9,555 bases of DNA from Chloroflexi bacterium RBG_13_51_52 (lineage in GTDB: Bacteria > Chloroflexota > Dehalococcoidia > Dehalococcoidales > RBG-16-60-22): NCBI GenBank assembly GCA_001796525.1, contig MGMT01000036.1, positions 1 through 9,555 on the forward strand. Reading direction: 5' to 3'. Below, piece by piece: positions 1 through 6,920 of the stretch. Both the position numbers and the translations under genes were made by a program. Within the stretch, counting starts at the first letter, position 1; the number at the start of each line of letters is the position of its first letter. Under the pieces are notes generated by a model. That model was not told the DNA's origin. It searched no databases and saw only the letters and a program-made list of their open reading frames with translations.

Positions 1-216
1 GGCTACAATGCCTTTGCCTTCCGTCACGTAAAGAATCTGTTCGTAAGTATGGGTGTGGAAATTAAGTCTGGCTCCTGCCCCGAAGGTCACCAGCAAAACG
101 CTGAATCCCCCTGTGTCTTTAGCGCTGATTAATTCCTTCCGGTGGACCGGGCCCTTATTAACAATTTCATCCTGTGTCTGGACGGCTTTCACGTCCTTGC
201 TATTAACAACTATCAT
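1..216 (-). CDS. Cupin-domain protein, 3' part cut by window edge
   Basis: This is the N-terminal 72 codons of a minus-strand gene that continues beyond the left edge. It starts at an ATG (216-214) with a strong ribosome binding site GGGAGG four bases upstream. Residues 48-68 carry the first cupin motif: a glycine, then HTH at 54-56, Glu59 and the GKG turn near 67-69. In cupins the two histidines and the glutamate bind a metal ion inside a small beta barrel. The second cupin motif would lie outside the window. It follows the dehydrogenase gene by only 26 bp, so the two are probably co-transcribed. Single-domain cupins of this kind include dioxygenases, isomerases, sugar epimerases and plain binding proteins, so the reaction cannot be named. 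The cupin fold assignment is fairly sure; the function is unknown. Confidence 0.8.
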   Translation of the reverse strand, partial: MIVVNSKDVKAVQTQDEIVNKGPVHRKELISAKDTGGFSVLLVTFGAGARLNFHTHTYEQILYVTEGKGIVA

Positions 217-242
217 ATTTCCTCCCGTTAATTAATATCCTT

Positions 243-1130
243 CTAAGGCAGGCGTACTTTAACGCCGCATTCTTTTTCTAAAGGCAGGATAACGGCATCG
301 ACCCCCTTATCTGCAAAACCGGCCACAATAGTATCATGAAGGTCTTCTTTTACAGCTTCTCCAACCGGGAGTGGTATTCCATATTCCTTACCCAGGTCGA
401 GCGCCAGCCCGATGTCCTTATAAGCCAGCCCGACCCTGAAACCCGGCTCGAAATCACCTTTAAAAGTTGTGCGCGGGTACTGCTGCATGCACCAGTTATT
501 GCCGGTGCTGGTCGATATTATTTCCCATAGCGTCTGCGGGTCGATGCCGCCCTTTACCCCGAGAACGAAGCCTTCCGCCGAAATTGAATTGCAGGCCAGC
601 GAAATCATGTTATTAACGAGTTTCGCCACGTTGCCGCAGCCCGCGTCGCCGACATGGAATATCTTCTGTCCCATCGTCAGCAGGACCTCGCGTATCTTTT
701 TTATAGCCGCCGGGTCGCCCCCGACCATGATAGTTAAGGTGCCAGCCTCCGCCCCTTTCGTCCCGCCACTCACCGGGGCGTCCAGTACCGAAACTCCCGC
801 TTTTCTGGCGTCTCCGGCTATTTTCCTTATCAGAGAAGGAGAATTGGTGCTCATGTCCACATAGATATCTCCCTTTTTCCACCCTTTGCTAAGGCCGTTT
901 TCACCGTAAACCACTTCCTCGATACTTTTGGGCGTTGGCAGACTGGAAAAGAATATTTCGCATGATTCGGCTACTTCCTTAGGGGTATCGCCCCATCCGG
1001 CGCCTTTTTTTAATAATGGAGCAGCAGCTTCTTTTTGCAAATCATGAACGGTTAAATCATAGCCGGCATCCAATATTCGCCTGGACATATGCTTTCCCAT
1101 TTGCCCGATGCCGATAAAACCTGTTTTCAT
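243..1130 (-). CDS. Beta-hydroxyacid dehydrogenase, 3-hydroxyisobutyrate dehydrogenase family
   Basis: A 295-residue soluble NAD(P)-dependent dehydrogenase, the normal length for this family, which oxidises beta-hydroxyacids such as 3-hydroxyisobutyrate, tartronate semialdehyde (in reverse) or gamma-hydroxybutyrate. The Rossmann motif GIGQMG is at residues 7-12 and the substrate-binding signature DAPVSGG at 117-123, followed by GTLTIMVGG at 130-138. The catalytic lysine is K170 with N174 in GCGNVAKLVNN, and the C-terminal helical domain has the conserved Lys-Asp at 238-239. The reading frame stays open 54 codons upstream of the chosen start, running into the antiporter gene. The ATG at 1130 is preferred because GGAGG lies 5 bp upstream and the glycine-rich motif then falls at the usual place. 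It lies 58 bp after the antiporter and 26 bp before the cupin. The family is sure. The substrate is not: homologues differ in substrate, and Thr30-His-Asp after the second strand does not settle NAD versus NADP. Confidence 0.92.
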   Translation of the reverse strand: MKTGFIGIGQMGKHMSRRILDAGYDLTVHDLQKEAAAPLLKKGAGWGDTPKEVAESCEIFFSSLPTPKSIEEVVYGENGLSKGWKKGDIYVDMSTNSPSLIRKIAGDARKAGVSVLDAPVSGGTKGAEAGTLTIMVGGDPAAIKKIREVLLTMGQKIFHVGDAGCGNVAKLVNNMISLACNSISAEGFVLGVKGGIDPQTLWEIISTSTGNNWCMQQYPRTTFKGDFEPGFRVGLAYKDIGLALDLGKEYGIPLPVGEAVKEDLHDTIVAGFADKGVDAVILPLEKECGVKVRLP

Positions 1131-1161
1131 AAAAGCCTCCGATGTCGACAGTAGTTCATGT

Positions 1162-1169
1162 GGGGGGGG
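1162..1169. repeat. Eight-base G/C homopolymer between two genes
   Basis: A run of eight G on the plus strand (C8 in the transcript) lies in the 58-bp gap between the antiporter stop and the dehydrogenase ribosome binding site. Runs of this length are prone to replication slippage and to sequencing error. It lies outside both coding sequences, about 30 bases before the dehydrogenase ATG, so a length change would alter only spacing. Confidence 0.6.
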
Positions 1170-1188
1170 TAAAGGATGTGGAAAAACT

Positions 1189-2910
1189 CTACCTTTCCTC
1201 TTCCTCTTTTTTCTCACCCACCTGCCCGTGCCGCAGGTTATTGAGGATATACTGTATCTCCGTGCTGCCCATCCCGAAGCGGTGCAATGCATGCCGTATC
1301 ATCTCCAGGCTTCCTTCGAAGAAAGGCAGGACAAGCTCCGTAACGCCCAAGCCCTTTAATAATTCTACGTCACGGTCCCGGTGGACGCGCGCCACGATAT
1401 CCAGCCTGGGATTGATACTCAAGGCGTTGCGGGCGGTGAGTTCCTCCGCTACGTAATCGGGAATAGTGCAGAGGAGGACGCGTGCTTTGTCCAGAGAGGC
1501 GTGGGCGAGTATCTCCGGATTGCTGGCATCCCCGTAAATACAGGGAATGCCGCGCCCCCGCAGCTCGGAAATAATTGTGGGGTCGAGGTCGATGACGAGA
1601 TAGGTAAATTTCTGTTTTTCCAGCACGTCGGCAATACGTTTGCCGACATCGCCATAGCCGCAAATAACCGCATGGCGCGATAGCTCCAGTTCCTGGATGT
1701 GTAAATCAGGGTCGATGCGGCCGGTCAACTGCCGCGCAAACCACGGTTTCTGGCTTACCCAACGATAGAGAAAAGAGTTTAAATTCATGGCAAAGGGTGT
1801 TAAAAACATCGTAACAATGGCCGAAGCTACGATTAAATGATAGAAATCGTTAGAAAATATGCCTGCCTGCTGGCCCATCATCGCCAGGATAAAGCTGAAC
1901 TCGCCGATATTTATCAGGCCTGTCCCCACCATCAGCACGGTCTTGTGACCGTATCCGAAAAGCCGTGTAATCGCCGAGCAGATAACGAATTTTATCAGTA
2001 TTACCGCTACCGCCACGAGGGCGATAGTGCTTAAATGGTTCAGTACGTATTGCCGGTCGGCAACCAGCCCCAGGGCGACGAAGAACAGGGCGGCAAACGT
2101 ATCACGCAGGGGGAGGATATCCGCAAAAGCCTGCCGCGCGTAGCCGGACTGGCTTATCAGGAGGCCGGCGGCGAAAGCCCCGAAAGCCGCTGACAGCCCC
2201 ACGTAGTATGTGCCGAAAGCCGCTGCCAGGCAGAGAACGATTACGGTCAGCAGGAAAAGCTCCCGCGAGCGTTGCCCGGCCACCCTTTTCAGCAGCCACG
2301 GCATGAACCAGTAGCCCAGCACGATCATTCCGGCGATGAAACCCACTGCCTTCCCGAAAGCGATCCCCAGGGAAGCCCATAGTCCCCCCAGTTCTCCCGC
2401 CACTGCCGGAATCGCCACCATCATCGGCACCACGCTGATATCCTGCACCAGCAGGATGCCCAGCATAATTCGACCGTGCGCGGTATCGGTTTCACCCCTT
2501 TCCATGAGGAGCTTCAATACCACCATCGTGCTGCTTAAAGCTATGATAAAGCCGAAGAATATCGAACCGGTGACGCTAAGATTGATTGCTATTCCGAGTC
2601 CAAAGCCGGCTGCCGCGGTAAGTACTATCTGACCGATACCGCCCAGGATGGATATTTTACCCAGCTTTAAAAGTTCTTTAAGGGATAATTCCAGCCCGAT
2701 GGCGAATAAAAGCAGCACCACGCCGATGTTTGCCAGCGTTTCGATTGTCTGGCTGTCGTTCACCAGCCCCAGCCCGAAGGGTCCTACGATAATACCGCCG
2801 ACTAAATATCCGAGGATAACCGGGAGGCGCAGACAGCGTGCCAGCATGCCGCCGGCGATTGCCGTCACCAGGACGATAAGCAGGTCGAGTCCTATGTCCA
2901 GACCTTCCAC
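1189..2910 (-). CDS. Kef-type CPA2 monovalent cation/proton antiporter with TrkA-N domain
   Basis: A 573-residue inner-membrane protein with about 12 predicted transmembrane helices over residues 1-380, followed by a cytosolic NAD-binding regulatory domain. It resembles KefB/KefC/YbaL antiporters, which exchange K+ or Na+ for protons. Family features include ALSST at 124-128, the conserved acidic site QDI at 156-158, GLSAAFGAFAAGLL near 238-251 and GEF at 336-338. The TrkA-N Rossmann domain starts near 412 with GYGDVG at 418-423 and an acidic ribose-binding position at D441. No separate TrkA-C domain is evident, and the protein ends in a charged Lys/Glu tail. The start is GTG at 2910 with GGAG seven bases upstream. 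A promoter-like sequence and an inverted repeat lie in the 122-bp gap upstream. The nucleotide-binding domain probably gates transport in response to NAD(H) or AMP-type ligands. The ion carried is uncertain, and no KefF/KefG-type ancillary gene is adjacent. Confidence 0.93.
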   Translation of the reverse strand: MEGLDIGLDLLIVLVTAIAGGMLARCLRLPVILGYLVGGIIVGPFGLGLVNDSQTIETLANIGVVLLLFAIGLELSLKELLKLGKISILGGIGQIVLTAAAGFGLGIAINLSVTGSIFFGFIIALSSTMVVLKLLMERGETDTAHGRIMLGILLVQDISVVPMMVAIPAVAGELGGLWASLGIAFGKAVGFIAGMIVLGYWFMPWLLKRVAGQRSRELFLLTVIVLCLAAAFGTYYVGLSAAFGAFAAGLLISQSGYARQAFADILPLRDTFAALFFVALGLVADRQYVLNHLSTIALVAVAVILIKFVICSAITRLFGYGHKTVLMVGTGLINIGEFSFILAMMGQQAGIFSNDFYHLIVASAIVTMFLTPFAMNLNSFLYRWVSQKPWFARQLTGRIDPDLHIQELELSRHAVICGYGDVGKRIADVLEKQKFTYLVIDLDPTIISELRGRGIPCIYGDASNPEILAHASLDKARVLLCTIPDYVAEELTARNALSINPRLDIVARVHRDRDVELLKGLGVTELVLPFFEGSLEMIRHALHRFGMGSTEIQYILNNLRHGQVGEKKEEEER

Positions 2911-2976
2911 AATCTACTCCTGTATCGTCGGAAGTATCTGTGTTATTTTAACATGTATTCGTGTAAAAACGTACGG

Positions 2977-3005
2977 ATAACAGGGGATTTTATTTTACGA
3001 ATCAA
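2977..3005 (-). promoter_or_regulatory. Candidate sigma70 promoter for antiporter-dehydrogenase-cupin unit
   Basis: Read on the minus strand, TTGATT (3005-3000) and TGTTAT (2982-2977) are separated by exactly 17 bp; each matches four of six consensus bases. The expected transcript start is near 2970, giving a leader of about 60 bases before the GTG start of the antiporter. The -35 box lies inside an inverted repeat. The match is moderate, and read-through from the MFS gene is also possible. Confidence 0.4.
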
Positions 3006-3020
3006 GTATTTTGATACGAA
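2996..3020. promoter_or_regulatory. Imperfect 25-bp inverted repeat, possible operator
   Basis: Two 10-base arms, TACGAATCAA and TTGATACGAA, flank a five-base centre GTATT; the arms pair at eight of ten positions. The repeat ends 13 bp after the MFS stop codon and covers the -35 box of the putative antiporter promoter, as a repressor operator would. It could instead be a weak transcript-end hairpin for the MFS gene, but no T-run follows it directly and the stem is AT-rich. Confidence 0.4.
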
Positions 3021-3032
3021 GGCAATAAAGTT

Positions 3033-4433
3033 TTACCTGGACTTGAATGATTTATCGGCGCTTCTGGCAACCATCTGGCAAAACAATCCGAAGACACTGA
3101 AAACCGTAAAGATGATGAAGCCTGTCCTGACGCTTGATAGAAACTGCGGATAATATGCCGTGGTAATCTCGGTCTGGCCGATATAAAGTGAGAATAGTAT
3201 CATCATAATACCCATGCTGACCATCATCCCGGCCGTGCGCATTGTCCCCAGGGTGCCGGCAGCCACCCCGAGGGATTTTTTCTCCACCGCCCCCATGATG
3301 GCGTTAGTGTTTGGGGAGGCGAAAATACCGATACCGAGGCCGTTAATGGCCAGGGCGAAGATGATAAACCACAACGATGTATCAACACCAACAAAAATCA
3401 GCAAAAACAGCGCCACGCAATTCAATGACATCCCAACCGAGGCTACTAATCTTGGCTCTATTCTATCTGAAATCCACCCGGAAATCGGGGTGAAGATAGC
3501 CATCAGAATCGAGGCGGTAATGAGAATGAGCCCGGCCGCATCCGGGGTCAAATCTTTAATATACTGCAGGTAAAGACTCAACAGAAAACTGACGGCGAAA
3601 GTGGCGATATAGGATATGAATACCGCCAGGTTAGAAAAGAGAAAGACCCTGTTCGTTTTGAAAAGCTTTACGTTAAAAATGGGGCTTTCCGTCCTGGATT
3701 CCCAGCGTGCAAATAATGTTAACCCCACAACGCCGAGTATAAAGATGATAATACCGAGCACGGAAGGCAGCGAGGAAAATCCGTAAATGAAGAGGGCAAT
3801 GGAGATAGCGTAAGTGATAGAACCAATAATATCGAACCGTTCACCGGCAGCCTCCCGCCATTCGCCCTTTAAAGCGTAAAAAACGAGTGCCAGCAGCACG
3901 ACGGAAAGAAGTCCGCTAAGTATAAAGATACTCTGCCAGCCGAATGTCCTGGTGAGGACACCGCCGATAAATGGCCCCATCGAGAGCCCGGTATAAGTCC
4001 CGGCCGTGCTTATTCCCAGGGCGCGTCCCCGCTGTTCGGCGGGAAAGACCGAAGTAAGTATGGATATGCTGTTGTTGAATATTATTCCGGAACCCATCCC
4101 CACCAGAGCCAGGCTGATGAACAGCTGGACAATTGAGTTAGCCAATGCTCCCAGGATAGAGGCTAAGATAGTCAGCAGTAGTCCGAATATGAAGAGTTTC
4201 TTCCGTCCGTAGATATCAGCCAGCCGCCCGAAAGGGACTTGGACCATGGCGATTGACAGGAAATATACCGTGCCCACCCATGCCGCTATCCACGCTTCCA
4301 GGGCAAATTCACGGCTTATGGTAGGGATGGCTATGTTTACGGAGGCCACGAGAAACGGCATGATAAAAGATGTTGTCGTGGAAATTACGAGTATGATGTA
4401 CTTATTAATCCCGGTGCCGGCTTGGCTGGTCAT
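3033..4433 (-). CDS. MFS transporter, DHA2 (EmrB/QacA-like, 14-TM) family
   Basis: A 466-residue polytopic inner-membrane protein of the major facilitator superfamily, probably a proton-driven exporter. Motif A (GRLADIYGRKK) is at residues 69-79 in the loop after the second helix. The antiporter motif C, with spaced glycines and GP, is at 145-158. The number of hydrophobic segments and the length fit the 14-helix drug:H+ antiporter 2 group. The usual Asp of the first helix in that group is replaced by hydrophobic residues (FLVASVNIAIP), so substrate charge preference may differ. The ATG at 4433 has only a weak Shine-Dalgarno sequence (GGGG about 12 bases upstream), so translation may depend on the gene before it, which ends 69 bp upstream. 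No terminator is seen in that gap. Substrate is unknown: drugs, organic acids or siderophores are all handled by relatives. Confidence 0.88.
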   Translation of the reverse strand: MTSQAGTGINKYIILVISTTTSFIMPFLVASVNIAIPTISREFALEAWIAAWVGTVYFLSIAMVQVPFGRLADIYGRKKLFIFGLLLTILASILGALANSIVQLFISLALVGMGSGIIFNNSISILTSVFPAEQRGRALGISTAGTYTGLSMGPFIGGVLTRTFGWQSIFILSGLLSVVLLALVFYALKGEWREAAGERFDIIGSITYAISIALFIYGFSSLPSVLGIIIFILGVVGLTLFARWESRTESPIFNVKLFKTNRVFLFSNLAVFISYIATFAVSFLLSLYLQYIKDLTPDAAGLILITASILMAIFTPISGWISDRIEPRLVASVGMSLNCVALFLLIFVGVDTSLWFIIFALAINGLGIGIFASPNTNAIMGAVEKKSLGVAAGTLGTMRTAGMMVSMGIMMILFSLYIGQTEITTAYYPQFLSSVRTGFIIFTVFSVFGLFCQMVARSADKSFKSR

Positions 4434-4502
4434 ATCGAATATTACCCCGTTTCAGATGGAGAATAGCGTACAGAAGAATAAGCCAAGGGAATAATCAGAT
4501 AA

Positions 4503-6740
4503 TTAAATCTTCGACTTTATTTGCTCTGATTCTATAGTCTCACAGGCTTCGGTGTTAGCCGGCCGCGGCGCCGGCATTATTTGGTTGCGGAAACCGCACT
4601 GGAAGCAGCGTTTGCCCTCGGCTATGGCAGGGTCGGAAAGCAGTCCCGTTTCCACCTCGATAAAGCTGTCAACGACCTCTTTGGCTGGCAGACAGGGCAT
4701 CTTGACTCTCGGCTGAACGGGGAAGTCCTCGGCGGTAATCCCGGCGCAGATGCCGATTTTCCTCTCGGTGGTCAGTTCTTCTTCAATGTTGCCGCTGCCC
4801 CCGAGGTATTTATCGATAGAGCCGGCGGCTGTCCTGCCGGCAGCAATCGCCCGGATAACCGAGTCCGGACCGGTCACGGCATCGCCCCCCGCCCAGACTC
4901 CCTTGCGACTGGTAGCCATTGTCTCGAGATTGGCTTGGATGGTATTGCCCCGGCCGGTCTTCACACTAAATCCGGCAGGTATCTCCGGTGATTGCCCGAT
5001 GGCGCCGATGATGACATCGAATTCCTCGTCGAACTCGCTGCCCTTTATCGGCATCGGGCGCCGTCGGCCGCTGGAGTCCGGTTCGCCGAGTTCCATGCGA
5101 ATACATGTAAGGATGAGTCGACCGTTTTTCTGGCTTACTTTCACGTGTCCGGTGAGAAAGTCTATATGAATCTTTTCTTCCAGCGCTGCTTCAACCTCTT
5201 CGGGACTGGCTGGCATCTCGGCGCGCGTCCTGCGGTATATTATATGCACGTGCTTGGCGCCGAGGCGCAAAGCCACCCGGGCGCCGTCGATAGCCACGTT
5301 GCCGCCCCCTATAACCGCCACCCTTTTCCCCACGTCCACCTTTTTACCAAGATTAACGTCTCTTAAAAACGAAGCGCCGTCGAAAACGCCGGGCAGGTTA
5401 TCGCCTTCTACGCCGAGGCTTTGTCCCCGGTGCGCCCCCGGTGCCAGGAATACGGCTTCGAAACCCTGGTTGAACAGGTCGTCTACCGATTCCACCTTTG
5501 TATTAAGCTTTATTTCAACCCCGGCTTCCTTGATAACATCGATTTCCCCATCGAGCACTTCGGGCGGAAGGCGGTAGTCTGGAATGCCGACGCGCATCAT
5601 GCCACCGGCTTTGGAGAACTGTTCGAAAACGGTCACGGTATGACCGGCTTTAACCAGGTAATAGCCCGCGGTCAGCCCCGCCGGTCCCGACCCGACGATG
5701 GCCACTTTCCTGCCGGTCGGGGGGAGCTTTTTGGAATAATGCTTCCAGAAGCCGTAGTCGCGGTCGGCCACAAAACGCTTTAAAAACTTGATGGAAATGG
5801 GGTCGTTCAAGGCGCTGCGGCGGCAGGCTTCCTCGCAGGGGTGGATACATACCCGCCCCAGTGCCCCCGGGAAGGGCACCTTTTCCCTGATAACCGCCAG
5901 CGCCTCCTGGAACTTCCCCTCGCCGATGAGATAAACATAGAGCGGCACATTGATGCCGGCAGGGCAGGCGTGCTTACAGGGCACCGCCACCTCTTCCCAG
6001 CCCTTGTCCGGCTTGTAAACGGCCTCTGTATCCATTAAAGCGCCGGTAGGGCATACCTCGACGCAGGCGCCGCAGAAACGGCACCCCGAGTCCTGCAGGG
6101 GCTTATCGAAAGCCGTGCCGACGACTGTATCGAAGCCTCGTTTATTGAAGCCGACAGCCCCGATGCCACGCACGTCCGCGCACATCTGCACGCAGCGTCC
6201 GCAGAGGATGCATAAATTGTAGTCGCGCTGGATGAGGGGTTCCCGTATAAAATCAACGGGTAGGTTCTTGTATTGATAAGGGAGTGTTATCTCCGGGACT
6301 CCTATGTAGTCCACCAGGTTCTGTAGTTCGCACTGGCGATTATTAGGACAGGAGACGCACCGTTCGTTGACGGCAACCTGGCGTAGGCAGATATCATAAG
6401 GCTCGCAGCGTTCCCGGCCGTGGCAGGTCAGACAGGCATTGGGATGCTCGGTCAGGATTAGCTGTAAAAACGCTCGCCTTAATTCCTGCAATTGGGCGCT
6501 GGATGTGGTTACTTTCATGCCTTCCGTGGCGGGTGTGGTACAGGCGGTAGGCAGACCGCGCATGTTTTCAATCTCTACGATGCAGAGTCGGCAGCCGCCA
6601 TAGGACTGGAGATTGGGATGATAGCAGAGGGTGGGTATATAAATACCGGCGCTCTGCGCTGCCTGCAGCACCGTGGCGCCTCTTTCGATTTCAATCTCGG
6701 TCCCGTCGATTGTCAGCTTGATTTTATCGGCCATAGGCAT
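4503..6740 (-). CDS. Iron-sulfur flavoprotein: NuoG/HydA-like N-terminus fused to GltD/NfnB-like NAD(P)H module
   Basis: A 745-residue cytosolic electron-transfer protein. Residues 1-80 form a [2Fe-2S] ferredoxin domain (C39, C50, C53, C67). A His-Cys3 cluster site follows (H99, C103, C106, C112), then an extra cysteine group (C118, C128, C131, C137). Two [4Fe-4S] sites are at C177/180/183/187 and C220/223/226/230. From about 250 the protein becomes GltD-like: its cluster cysteines are C255, C259, C298, C302 and C306, FAD binding is at GSGPAG (350-355), NAD(P) binding at GGGNVA (478-483), the RR pair that favours NADPH at 503-504, and a second FAD motif WAGGDA (616-621). A C-terminal CxxC is at 712-715. 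The catalytic domain that usually follows such an N-terminus (hydrogenase or molybdopterin) is absent. It likely moves electrons between NAD(P)H and ferredoxin or a partner enzyme; the partner is not in the window. ATG 6740 is chosen; ATG 6734 is possible. Confidence 0.9.
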   Translation of the reverse strand: MPMADKIKLTIDGTEIEIERGATVLQAAQSAGIYIPTLCYHPNLQSYGGCRLCIVEIENMRGLPTACTTPATEGMKVTTSSAQLQELRRAFLQLILTEHPNACLTCHGRERCEPYDICLRQVAVNERCVSCPNNRQCELQNLVDYIGVPEITLPYQYKNLPVDFIREPLIQRDYNLCILCGRCVQMCADVRGIGAVGFNKRGFDTVVGTAFDKPLQDSGCRFCGACVEVCPTGALMDTEAVYKPDKGWEEVAVPCKHACPAGINVPLYVYLIGEGKFQEALAVIREKVPFPGALGRVCIHPCEEACRRSALNDPISIKFLKRFVADRDYGFWKHYSKKLPPTGRKVAIVGSGPAGLTAGYYLVKAGHTVTVFEQFSKAGGMMRVGIPDYRLPPEVLDGEIDVIKEAGVEIKLNTKVESVDDLFNQGFEAVFLAPGAHRGQSLGVEGDNLPGVFDGASFLRDVNLGKKVDVGKRVAVIGGGNVAIDGARVALRLGAKHVHIIYRRTRAEMPASPEEVEAALEEKIHIDFLTGHVKVSQKNGRLILTCIRMELGEPDSSGRRRPMPIKGSEFDEEFDVIIGAIGQSPEIPAGFSVKTGRGNTIQANLETMATSRKGVWAGGDAVTGPDSVIRAIAAGRTAAGSIDKYLGGSGNIEEELTTERKIGICAGITAEDFPVQPRVKMPCLPAKEVVDSFIEVETGLLSDPAIAEGKRCFQCGFRNQIMPAPRPANTEACETIESEQIKSKI

Positions 6741-6741
6741 T

Positions 6742-6774
6742 AAAAAAGCTACCCTTCATTTGAAAAGGATAGCT
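6742..6774 (-). terminator. Terminator-like hairpin with T6 run in the oxidoreductase leader (possible attenuator)
   Basis: On the minus strand AGCTATCCTT (6774-6765) pairs with AAGGGTAGCT (6756-6747). That gives a ten-base stem with one G-U pair and an eight-base loop, followed by six T at 6747-6742. The T-run ends one base before the oxidoreductase ATG. The 3' arm also holds AAGGG, the only plausible ribosome binding sequence, so the folded stem would block both transcription and translation. An upstream AAAGCTA (6793-6787) can pair with TAGCTTT (6751-6745) as an alternative fold. The hairpin is plain in the sequence; its regulatory role is inferred. Confidence 0.55.
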
Positions 6775-6815
6775 ACCTCCCGGTTCTAGCTTTAATTGCA
6801 GCTTTTTCCGCATTT

Positions 6816-6844
6816 ATTAAACTTTAGCATTAAATTGATGACAA
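6816..6844 (-). promoter_or_regulatory. Sigma70-type promoter for the oxidoreductase gene
   Basis: On the minus strand TTGTCA (6844-6839) and TTTAAT (6821-6816) are separated by 17 bp; each box matches five of six consensus bases. Transcription should begin near 6809 and give a leader of roughly 70 bases that contains the terminator-like hairpin. It is divergent from the GNAT promoter, with 37 bp between the two -35 boxes. Confidence 0.6.
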
Positions 6845-6881
6845 TTCAAGGTTTTATGCGGTTGAATATCTGCTTTGAATA

Positions 6882-6910
6882 TTGACAGGAATTATAGCTA
6901 TGTGTAGTAT
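6882..6910 (+). promoter_or_regulatory. Sigma70-type promoter for the GNAT gene
   Basis: A perfect TTGACA (6882-6887) is followed after 17 bp by TAGTAT (6905-6910). The predicted transcript start, about 6916-6918, is only three to five bases before the ATG at 6921, so the mRNA would be nearly leaderless. The TTG of the -35 box is in frame with the gene, which would mislead start prediction. Confidence 0.6.
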
Positions 6911-6920
6911 ACTGGACATT

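Noticed and set aside
469..864. Plus-strand 131-codon open frame
   Set aside because: It lies wholly antisense to the dehydrogenase, which has all family motifs; the peptide has no recognisable features.
1131..1292. N-terminal extension of the dehydrogenase by 54 codons
   Set aside because: It overlaps the antiporter coding sequence, encodes a basic low-complexity peptide unlike the family, and the ATG at 1130 has a clear GGAGG.
4434..4502. Separate promoter or terminator between the oxidoreductase and MFS genes
   Set aside because: No stem with a T-run and no convincing -35/-10 pair was seen; read-through is the simpler reading.
4581..5783. Several plus-strand open frames of 107-139 codons
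   Set aside because: They are antisense shadows of the iron-sulfur flavoprotein, caused by its GC-rich codon usage, with no ribosome binding sites or domains.
6882..6920. TTG start for the GNAT gene at 6882
   Set aside because: The TTG is part of a perfect -35 hexamer with a well-spaced -10; the ATG at 6921 gives the normal family length.
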